This document shows, piece after piece, positions 11,748 to 21,632 of a stretch of DNA of 64,000 nucleotides. The DNA lies in NCBI GenBank assembly GCA_029961685.1, contig JARWKL010000014.1, positions 439,001 to 503,000 on the forward strand, in the 5' to 3' direction. The position numbers and the translations under genes are program-made. The number at the start of each line of letters is the position of its first letter. Within the stretch, counting starts at the first letter, position 1. The DNA comes from Aristolochia californica (lineage: Eukaryota; Streptophyta; Magnoliopsida; Piperales; Aristolochiaceae). The notes under the pieces were generated by a model. The model did no database searches. It worked only from the letters and a program-made list of their open reading frames with translations, and was not told where the DNA came from.

Positions 11748-13248
11748 TGCCCTCTCTCATATCTACAAGGGTCATACTTTGTCTTTTGTCTAAGATTGTC
11801 CAAGTTCTATGAGTTTGACTCAAGAAAAAATATGAGATAGTTTTTTCACCCCATTAAATCTTCATCAATTTGTTATCGAGCTCGAGCTGAAACATACATT
11901 TAAAAATTTTCAAAAAATATATATTAAATAAATTATATTTAAAATTATACATATATTTTACATAAAATTAGGTACGACCTCTACATACAATTAGGCATAA
12001 CCTATATATATAATACATGTATAAGATTGAGGCGTAACTCTTCTTAAAATTGAGTATAATTTATGCATATAATACCTGTATAAAATTCGGTATAACCTCT
12101 ACTTAAAATTGGGCATAATCAATATACATAATACCTGTATAAAATTCGGCATAACCTTTACTTAAAATTAAGCATAATCAATATACATAATACCTGTATA
12201 AAATTCGGCATAACCTCTACTTAAAATTGGGCATAATCAATATACATAATACCTGTATAAACACTCCATAAACACTCCATAAAATACCTGTATAAACATT
12301 CCATAAACACTCTATGAAATTATTTATACACTCCATACACTGCATAACATTATAAATAAACTCCATACAATAATCAAACACAACAAAATTAAATGAAATA
12401 TCACTATCAATTTACAATCACCCAAATAAAAACTATAAATCCATTATAAAATTACAAACTATAATTGTTTCTCTTAATGCTAGAAAATAATATACGTCCC
12501 TGCATGAGCAAAATCTACACCTTTGATAGGTTTTTCACCCCTTAATCTTCATCAATTTGTTTTTATTTGATCTTCTTTAAGTGCATCAGTCTAAGCTAGT
12601 TCATTAACTTGTCTCGTCTATTTTCTTCCGTAGGATCTTCATTTCAGTTCTCTCTCTGTTGGTCTAAAGAGGGAAAGCAAAGGTATCCTTTTGACAATCT
12701 CTCCCTTGAAAATGATCCTACTTAGGTAAACAGTTTTACCAAAAAATGACCACTAATACTCTTATTATCAATTTGCTAGAAATAACACGCCACCCTATAG
12801 ATTATCAAAAACTGAATATCCAGTTCCTACTTCATCAGATACTTATCCCAATTCCAATAATGAATCCAAAAACCTGACTAACCAATCGTGACGAATTGAA
12901 TAAACTTAATGAAAGAGTAGCACAAAAACAAAAAAAAGAAACCCTCTTGAATTACACAAATTCTTTTTATTAAAACAAATATAGAAGAATAAAGAGAAGT
13001 GGAAAAACAGAATAGAGCTTACCATTTTAACCAATATCCACTAAGGGATACACATTCAAGGAAAGAAATTTCAATAAAAATATCCCAATATCTACTCCGG
13101 GACTTGTGATTCCAGCCTTGTCGGATTCCTTTCTGGAAAAAAATTATTTTTAATCTTTTATTGTCAACCTTGGATGATCAATTGGTTTTATTCACTTTGT
13201 CCCTCTCAAGGGAATCAACTTAATGCGAGCAGTCTCACCATGCATAAG
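11748..13248 (+). repeat. Duplication block D (inverted copy at 29368-30193)
   Basis: Non-coding sequence between the VPE copy and the 3' end of PPAT. Its reverse complement recurs at 29368-30193, but that copy lacks the central 690 nt of AT-rich sequence (about 11875-12562). I see no gene in it. Confidence 0.88.
11841..12562. repeat. AT-rich insert with a 59-bp minisatellite, flanked by about 36-nt direct repeats
   Basis: Near-identical copies of TTTTTCACCCC(a)TTAA followed by TCTTCATCAATTTGTT stand at 11841-11874 and 12530-12560. Between them is very AT-rich DNA with about four copies of a 59-nt unit (roughly 12010-12260) containing AATACCTGTATAAAATTCGG, followed by shorter repeats with AACACTCCATAA. 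The related block at 29368-30193 has only one copy of the flanking repeat (about 30070-30105) and none of the interior. Confidence 0.8.
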
Positions 13249-13308
13249 CATAATTGTGTGATACATAACTTGTCATTGGCTTTCATGGTAGTTGAGAGTG
13301 GTCTGCTG

Positions 13309-16300
13309 TTACAATTGCTCTTTTTCTGCCTCAGCTCTTCTGAGAGCAGATGAACTTAGTTTTTCGCCATTGCCCCCTTCTATTAAAAGATCAATCACCT
13401 CAACCTGGGAAAGCATTCACATTACGGAAAGAGAGATAAGCAGAACTTCAAAGCCAAACTTCTGATAGGACAAAAGACAAGTAAGTTCATAACAGTTTGA
13501 GCAGTAGCTTTGCAGGTTACGGGAAAAGAAAGTCACTGAATGCCAAATATATACTCCTTTTCCTTTTCATCCATCTTCTAGAGGAAGTCAAATATTGAGG
13601 CTGATACTAGTAAAACAGAAGTTCCTCATAATATATATAATGCTAGACAAAGCATACAAGTCAGTTTCAAAAAGATTCAAAAGAGAAGCTCATCAAATAT
13701 TGTACAGATTCGGAACAGATTTCATGCCTCTGACTTTTCTTTGTTTTTTCCTTATTGATTTTTTTTAGAACAATCTAGAATTTAATAAGAAAGAGTATTC
13801 AAGGTATGGGGAAAATGCAGCTCAGAATTCCCAGCCATCCTCTTCATTACCCAGTTGGTACCATCATTTCCTAAGAGCTCCACACTCACTCGGCCTCTCT
13901 CATACAGGACCTCCCTCCACCACCAACTTTGTTACAAGATAGTGATCTGATAATTTCCACCCACATATATTTTTAGTTCTGTTAAGGTTGCACAAAGGAG
14001 ATGTCAATTTGCCCTCCCCAACAAATAAATCTGGTTAGTGCTACAATATCTAAAATTGGAGGTCTAATTTAAGGTAAAACCTCTTATATTTGGAAGAGCA
14101 ATGCTTGCATGAATACCTTCGTTACACGTGCAAAGAATTCTAATCAAAAAATAAAAATAAAATAAAAAAACTTTCAGGAAATTAAATCTTGTGATGAAAT
14201 AAAAGAAGAAAATTAAGCAACATTGAACCTTCAATTGCGGTAGACCTCTCTCAGCTCTCTTCTTGTTGACTGACAGTCCACCACCCAAAGTTTCTTTACT
14301 GAAATTTAGGGCCAAATGACACATCATTAGTAAGTAAAATATAACATAAACCACCAATAAGTAACTTTTAAGCCTTTCAGCCAAACACTAGTAATGAACC
14401 TCTGCGAACAATCAAACTGGCTTTATTAATCGACTAAGTTTGTATCTTAGCAACATAAACAAGGGCTACCCAACATAAACAGGGGAGTGGAAGAAAAATA
14501 TGGATATTAATTAATGCAACTAGGGTATGTTTACATGGATGCTCCTCTGAATATACACATATTTTACAGTGAAAGCATCTCAAAGAAAAAGTTTTTTTTT
14601 TTTATTTTCTTTTTTTGTCATTACCAATTAAAAGCACATTATTGGATTATAGAATGAAAATATCTAAGTTTATCCAGAAATTTAGTGTGCTGATCTTTGT
14701 AGTCTGAAGCATATGCATCCCACTGCAATGTTGGACATCTGTGGAGTCCCAGCATATGCTTCAGTGTCAGCCAGTATTCAATTGAAAAGTAACCCTGCAC
14801 ATCTATTCAGAGACGCACAAAGGGCACAGAAAACTAAACCTGCTAGCTGGAGGAAACATAAACACATGGCAAGATAACAAGCTGTATCTTCCTCTCCATG
14901 TAAAGAAAGGAAAACTGGCAGCATACAAGCTAGCTGAATCATCAAATCATATCTTTCACTTTCCAGACAAACTATTTTTTTTTTTTCTTTCTTTTGAATT
15001 GACATTCCAGTAAAACTACCCACAGAAAATTAGTTTATTCTTCATGTGGAATAATTAAATAGTACAAACTTCGATAAGAAAAACAAACTTAAAAGACTTT
15101 CATCCTTTGGTGTGTTTCCACCTAATGTACAAGTGAAGTTTTAAAACGACGAAGCAGCTAAGAGTGTATATCTCGAAGGTGCCTTCAGCATCCAAGGAAA
15201 ATAATCAGCTAAAATGAGGCCCTTGGACTTGAACAAGAAGTGCAATTCTACCTGACAACAATGGCATGCAACTTGTCATCGACAATCGAAGGGCCATAAG
15301 GATCAGTAATAGGCTCCACATACACCGTAAGTCCTGGTTTGATGGACTAGGGACAGTCCAAAGAAAAAACCATAATGATAACAATGTAAAAAATAAATGT
15401 TGTTCATTTCAAAGGAAATCTTGCTGTATGCTTTATGCATGCAAATCTTCATATAACTTGTCCAACACACTGGAAGCGATCAAACTCCACAGGAAGAGCT
15501 TTTCAGATCCTAAGTATCATATATTCCAAGCACAAATATAACATAAAACATATATATAAAGCTACCACATGCCTATTGAACAGAAGATTTAATAGAACGT
15601 ATATAAGTCATGCACCACACTTCAAATAAGACAGATACCCCTAAGCACTAAATTTGTGCAAGAGTCAAACTTCTCTATTCAGTTGCTCTTAGCAATTGGA
15701 TGCTTCAGAGTCCTTCAATATATGTCATGCAGCAAAAGCTTACATGCTCCCACACATACACTGATTCCAGGGATTATGACTATGAGGATACCAAACATGA
15801 TCATCAGACTCCGTAAGATGCAAGCAACAGGGTGTCTCACTTAAGGAGACAACTTGATCACAAATTGTAAAGTGTGCTAACTGTGAAATTCATATTAGAT
15901 GCTTTACTATGTGGAGTTTTATGTGCTATTAGGAAAGCATTATGTGATGGTCATATGAAGTCTTAATGTCCACATGAACCAAAGAGAAAGTTTTATTATG
16001 TGCCAGAATTAGTCAGCATGCCTTATCCAGACCCTCTCCTACAATAACATATTTCAAGATTAAAAAAACATTTAAAACAACTATAGGATGCTTTCAAGTG
16101 AATGAAACCAACAAAACCCTCAAATTCATCTTGAATCAGACTACGGAAATTTTGGATCAGAGAAAATATCAATTTTTTTATCTAATGAGCCCACAAATCC
16201 CCTTTTTTATTAGATTGCTTGCACAATTAGTGTAGAATAATTCAATCAAATGGTATTGAGCTGCGGCCATCTGATTCTTATTCTCGAGGGCAACTCCCTA

Positions 16301-19300
16301 GTTGTCTATTTTGGTGCTGTTACCTTAGGTAATGGCTAAAGTAAATGCCTATTGATAAAAATAAAAAAAAAATTGTTCTTTTGTGCCTACTTACCTTCTC
16401 CATGATCATTAGAAGCCCTTGAGAAGGTTTTTCTATCTTAAATATGTCTCCTTTATAACCTTTGACTACCAACATCAGTTATTTTGTGATTGATGTTATA
16501 TTGGTCTGTTGAAAACCCGGTGCCTGTCTGTGTGTCGGTGCATATTAGACATTTGACATAATTCTGAAGTGAGATAGTAGTTGCTATGGCTGAGCCAAGT
16601 GATATTGTACTTGCGAAGATTGATGAGAATGATAGCCATATTACTCAAAGTACTTCATTTAAATTTGTTAAATTTATGGAAAAGAGAAAAACTTCATTGA
16701 CTTTTTGTAATCAGAGTACATGAACCCCTATTTATAACAGAGGAAAGTAGTAGAGTCCAATTACAATTAAACCACCTTGTCCCAATTACACCCAAATTCT
16801 ATCACTTAAAGATAAGTCCCAACATGAGTCATGTAAGAGGCCTTCATATATTTTCTTCAACAAAATTGAATAAAAAAAACTACATAGATGGGCATAGATT
16901 GTTCAAATCTTTCTTGGCTCAAAGAGAACACTAAGGTTTGTAAGAAAGGATCCTCCTGAACTCAAACAGAATGAGAGCCTGAAGATTACACTATATTGTC
17001 ATGGTTATTAAATAGTATAGAAGCTCAATTGGTCAAAATAAGATTGCTAGAGGGATATGGACTACTTAATGGGGTTTTGGAAAGATGGGAACATGTCAAG
17101 GATCTATGACCTGTACATCAAGGCCTTCACTATGCAACATGGCAAGAAATCTTTGACAGAGTACATCAGTGATTTATATAGAGTGTTGAACTCTTGATAT
17201 ATCATCTGCTGGTGGGGAAAGCCCTTTGAGCAGCAAAGAGAGGCACTTCAAGTTGTCAGTATTTTGCGAGGAATCAAACCAGAATATGATGATGTGCGAT
17301 CTCAAATTCTGGTCAGTGTCACTTCCAAGTCCTTTGAATAAACATGTGCAAGCTTGTTAAGGGCTGAATCTACAGTAGTTCCAATTCTTGATGCACCCAA
17401 AGAAGATAACTCTTAAACACTTAATACCAATCTAGATAATCATCAACTTCGTGGCCACCATTGGATTCAGAAATCTCCACTTTAAAACTAGAAACCCATT
17501 TGGTATTTGAAGTATCTTGGACTCCTTTTCAGCAAATTATAATCATGACTTTGCAGATAAAGTGCTCTTTTTGGTCACGGTGGCTGGGATCAAGTGGCTA
17601 AGGGGTCATGAACTCCACTGCATTATCTCGAACTTGAGCACTACGAGTTCCGTTAAGTTTTGAAAATTGTTGAAGAATTAAGTCAAACTTGCTGGCCATT
17701 TTCGCTTGTAATTTCTCTTGAACGTTCTAGAACTCGTGATTGTATTTTGACTCGCCTCCATATTTTCAATTCAAGTATGCCTTGAATCTGACCCAAAGCA
17801 CGAGCCTTAGCTCTGAAACCAATTGACACAGCACATTGATTTTGATTCAAGCAATGAGAAGGCAAATGCCTCCAATAAAGTCTGGGTGACCTTGATTCTA
17901 AAAACAAGTAAAAATCTACAACCTCGATTCAAGTGTAATAGGCAAAACTTGAAGGACAGAAAGTAGGGTTTTTGTGGCTATTAAGAGAATAGCAAACAGA
18001 GAAAATAACACAAAGGATAAGTTTATCCTGAGTGAAAGAAAAAAAAGAATTTTATTCAATTGCAAAAGAGACTTCTGTGTTACATATGAAGGCTTTTTAT
18101 AGGCATACAAATTAACAAAAACAAGAAATTACCACTCTGGCCACCTTAGGAGATAGACTCCAATTAGGACTTTCTAAGTCTATATCTACTAGCTGGAAAA
18201 GAAATCAAAACAGGAAACAGTTTCTAGCTTAATGACTTGTTAACCTTAGACTACACTAATTTGGAAACAAGGTCCAAAGCTAAAATAGCAAATTATTACT
18301 TGAAAAACTCTGAAACTGAAGGCTATAACTAAAACAAAAAGTTGCTTGTCTAGTTAGAATTTCTAATTTCAGCATGCTTGAAATAGGAAATTGCAACTTA
18401 GATAAAATTTCCAATTTAGGACATTTTATATTGGAACTTATCCTAAAGAGGAAATTCAAACCTCTTACATTAACTATTTATATTTTTTTCCTCTTCTTTC
18501 ACAAACATGAGTGACTTTGGGGTGATTTCTTGTGCTTACATATTCCTCAACTAGATCATCTACATTAATAATATACTACACCACCTACTCAAAACAGACA
18601 GTGGCCTGAGATATAAACAACACAAATAGGTAATAAATTAAATGCAGAAAAAATTAAGCCCAACAAGGCCGACATGCGAAACAGAATCCTCAAGTAGAAT
18701 TTTTTTAATAATGATGAGAATGAATTTCACTGAAGGGAAACTAAACTACAGCTACTCCCAAAATAGAAATCCCGAAGCAGATAGGCTAAATGAGACCTAA
18801 TTGCAATATGCAATAACAAAAAAGCAATACAAAAGGAACAATGCTCAAGTGAAATTGTATAATACAAAGTTACACCAAGTAGTCATCTCTATGACTAATC
18901 TCATTATTTCATCTTTTTTTTTTTTTTGGCATGGCATATTATTCTATCCTTTGACCATCCAATATTTTCTCTTTCATGTCATTCAGTAAAACCAATTCCA
19001 TCTTTGGATTAAAAAAAAAAAGAACTTGGAGATATACCTTGATGTACTCTTCAACAGCCTTCATTCTGGTCTCAATAGGCTGAATTATATCAGCTAGCTG
19101 CAGAAATTTTGATTTTATAAATCTTTAATTCTTTAATACCCAAATTAGCATTTTGCCAAATAAGTGAGCGAGAGAAAGAGAGAGAGCGAGCAAAACTATA
19201 AGAGTAAAACTAAAATATTGTACCTCCTTCTTTGCTAACATAGGTCCTGTACATACACCAACCACGATCCTATCTCTAGCCAACTTCGTTGAAGCCTAAA

Positions 19301-19561
19301 ACTCCACCAAACATTGATGATAAGAGATATGAAAATAAAAAAATCAAAGAACATGAGGATCTCTTTTTGAATGGAAAATGACTTCTGCAATGTAAGAAAA
19401 AAATCCAAAAAAGAATAAAATGAAAAAACCTCTAAAAGCTGACGGTGGCCATCATGGAGCCGATCAAAAGTTCCTCCAAGCACAACTGCACCATATGGTT
19501 CAGAACCTAATCCTGGCTTGAAGGATTCACGTGAAGCAGATGGCTCCTCAATCATTGCCAT
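13309..19561 (-). CDS. COAD: Phosphopantetheine adenylyltransferase (PPAT, CoA biosynthesis step 4)
   Basis: Transfers AMP from ATP to 4'-phosphopantetheine to give dephospho-CoA. Six exons on the minus strand: 19561-19430, 19295-19224, 19097-19038, 15346-15252, 14298-14229 and 13404-13309, all in phase, 174 residues, close to the Arabidopsis enzyme as I recall it. The nucleotidyltransferase signature is complete: [17 protein letters not shown] with the HxGH motif at about residues 36-39, then GVCTGPML, the [10 protein letters not shown] segment, and LSSSALRR near the C-terminus. Intron 3 is 3.7 kb and holds two retrotransposon relics. A non-coding first exon is likely at about 20128-20320 (donor GTAAGC on the minus strand), with an acceptor just before the ATG; that leader intron contains duplicated VPE flank (block E). 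The gene lies between two inverted VPE arms. It looks intact and is probably the only PPAT copy here. Confidence 0.9.
15008..16226 (-). repeat. Source of duplication block B within PPAT
   Basis: Spans part of PPAT intron 4, exon 4 and part of intron 3. Its inverted copy is at 4559-5780. Confidence 0.9.
16590..17400 (+). mobile_element. Decayed Ty1/copia-type gag relic in PPAT intron 3
   Basis: Interrupted plus-strand frames read like copia Gag: an opening [18 protein letters not shown] near 16590, then after about 250 nt of non-coding sequence a stretch with [20 protein letters not shown] and, after a stop, [18 protein letters not shown]. Stops and shifts show it is dead. It lies antisense to the host gene inside its 3.7-kb intron. 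No integrase or reverse transcriptase is visible. Confidence 0.65.
17550..18500 (-). mobile_element. 5' fragment of an LTR retrotransposon (LTR end, primer-binding site, gag start)
   Basis: On the minus strand TTGGTTTCAGAGC (17822-17810) resembles the TGGTATCAGAGC primer-binding site next to 5' LTRs that use initiator tRNA-Met. Upstream sequence to about 18500 has LTR-like features. Downstream a broken frame starts [17 protein letters not shown] and runs to an in-frame stop after NAVEFMTP. It is cut off at about 17550, next to the copia relic. Family assignment is uncertain. Confidence 0.55.
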
Positions 19562-19594
19562 TCTATGACAGAAAGAAAGCCCAAAATCAACTTA

Positions 19595-19904
19595 TAAATA
19601 TGACTATGGCTTCAATACTTCCTGCTGTTGGAATCTACTATGTAACTGGTTTAAAAAAAACCAACTCCCCAGAGGCTAACTTCCTTAATTCATTAATTAA
19701 TACCATTTTCATTTGATGCCAAAGATAATAGATTTGAGTTTGGTCCCTTTGAGCTTTGGAAAGAGAATCTGCCAGTGCCAAATACACGAGACGGTCTAAT
19801 AGCCTTCATGCAGGTAAAGACTAATCAACATAAAAGTAAATAACAACAACAAAACAGGAATAAATATTGTATTCACTATGGCTTGTGGGATCCATGTATT
19901 TACA
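19595..19904 (+). repeat. Block E: extra copy of the VPE 3' flank in the PPAT 5'-UTR intron
   Basis: 310 nt nearly identical in the same orientation to 21167-21476, and inverted relative to about 11312-11623. It starts at TAAATATGACTATGGC and ends at GTATTTACA. Some sites agree with the plus arm (AAAAAAAACCAACTCCCC) and others with the minus arm (TTTGATGCCAAAG), so its origin is mixed or predates the arms' divergence. Confidence 0.88.
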
Positions 19905-20149
19905 TGGAAACCCCACTTTACGAGGATAAAAAAAAAATGAATTCAGTGCACATGCCCAACGTAAGCTAAAATCATACTATTAACTTAGACAAAAAAATAT
20001 CGAATTTCAATACCTCTAACCTCTATTTAACCCAGAAAAAAAAATCCGTCTTTACGAGGTCTTAACCGAAGAAGAAGAAAAATACGATTCGGAAAGGAAC
20101 AAAAAGGAAGGGGGAAGGCTTACCTCTTTTCCTCCACTTCCTCCGTTAC

Positions 20150-20320
20150 CATCACAGCTCCCTCTTCCGCTCGCTCTCTCTCTCTGATTTCCCGTTCTCT
20201 CCGAAACCGACGCCTCCTTTACTTCGATTTTCTTCACAGCTCCCTCTTCCGCTCGCTCTCTCTCTGATTTCCCGTTCTCTCCGAAACCGACACCTCCTTT
20301 ACTTCGATTTTCTTCCCTAT
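20150..20320 (-). repeat. Tandem repeat (two units of about 80 nt) in the probable PPAT leader exon
   Basis: Two near-identical units beginning ACAGCTCCCTCTTCCGCTCG and ending TTCGATTTTCTTC stand head to tail at about 20153-20237 and 20236-20314, differing by a CT unit and one base. They fall in the stretch I take to be the non-coding first exon of PPAT (minus-strand donor near 20128). Confidence 0.8.
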
Positions 20321-20329
20321 TTACCCTTT

Positions 20330-20999
20330 CTTCTGGACGTTACCAAAATGTCCCTCTCGTTTCTCTCTTATCGTACACGTACCCTTAAGCAGGGAGGGTA
20401 TGACACAAGTAAGGAAGAAGGCAAGGAGATAAATGAGATGCAGGGCGGAGAAATAAGGAGTAGGCCAGAACGACTCTCCCGAAAGGATGTTTACCATAAG
20501 ACTGGATAAGGTGAGACGCGGGTGTGAACCTCTATGAGCTCCCAACTAATCTCTTATTTATTAGATAGTATTGTAAATTGATAGAAAGAAATTTATAATA
20601 ATCCAAATAATCTATTCGATAATAAAAAAATTAATAATAAGATGACAACATAGTTAATAAATTTATTTAATATTATTAAAAACCAATAGACCAGCATTTC
20701 GGACAATGGAATTGAGTATTTAAACATTTTTAAATTAATTATAATAAGGAAAGATCATCTCGTTCAATCAGACATGCTTTCTCGTTCAACAAAAAAGAGA
20801 TGATTAGGAAAATTCTAACATGAAATAGGATACTATAGTTAAGTCACATCTTTGAAGCTTTGTTTTTCTCTGGAGTAAGTTCTCCCGCTCTCATCTTCCA
20901 CTTCCTCTAGGCTTATGTTGTTATGCCCTAGAATTACCATCAATGGTTGCATGAGTCAGGCTTTTAAAGTCATCTTGAATGATACTTGAAGATGCAAAC
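20330..20999. other. Non-coding gap between PPAT promoter side and block C minus arm
   Basis: Likely PPAT promoter near 20330-20560, then AT-rich sequence. At 20750-20785 there is a 36-nt sequence whose exact reverse complement occurs at 40343-40378. No gene seen. Confidence 0.6.
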
Positions 21000-21632
21000 G
21001 GCAGTAAGATTCCCACCTACAATCTGAAGTAACACCCCAACAGCAAATTACATTGATTTATAAACTGGACGTAGATTTTTATATAACTAGAACTTTGGTT
21101 TATCAGAAATTTATATTGATAGCAAACTGCTTGGGCACTTGTCTCCATGGCCATATTTTATGCTAGTAAATATGACTATGGCTTCAATACTTCCTGCTGT
21201 TGGAATCTACTATGTAACTGGTTTCAAAAAATCCAACTCCCCAGAGGCTAACTTCCTTAATCCATTAATTAATACCATTTTCATTTGATGCCAAAGATAA
21301 TAGATTTGAGTTTGGTCCCTTTGAGCTTTGGAAAGAGAATCTGCCAGTGCCAAATAAACGAGACGGTCTAATAGCCTTCATGCAGGTAAAGACTAATCAA
21401 CATAAAAGTAAATAACAACAACAAAACAGGAATAAATATTGTATTCACTATGGCTTGTGGGATCCATGTATTTACACATATATATATATATATAACCACA
21501 GAGACTAAACACAAATCAACTGCCTCATCAACCTGCTTGTCGTTTCCCAAGCTATATTTTTACTGGGGTAATAGAGAATGACCAATAAACTTGAGCACAC
21601 CTATGGCTGCTAAGATTCAATGAATATGACTA

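Larger units (their letters stand above)
5781..11752 (+). repeat. Duplication block C, plus arm (inverted copy at 21000-25965)
   Basis: About 6 kb that match the reverse complement of 21000-25965. It carries four ELM1 exons followed by a 5'-truncated VPE gene and its 3' flank. The other arm is about 1 kb shorter, mainly because it lacks the segment equivalent to 6140-7175. The arms are separated by 9.2 kb holding block D and the PPAT gene. Confidence 0.92.

Noticed and set aside
12010..12260. CRISPR-like array
   Set aside because: The 59-nt units are contiguous without unique spacers, in a plant nuclear genome; it is a minisatellite.
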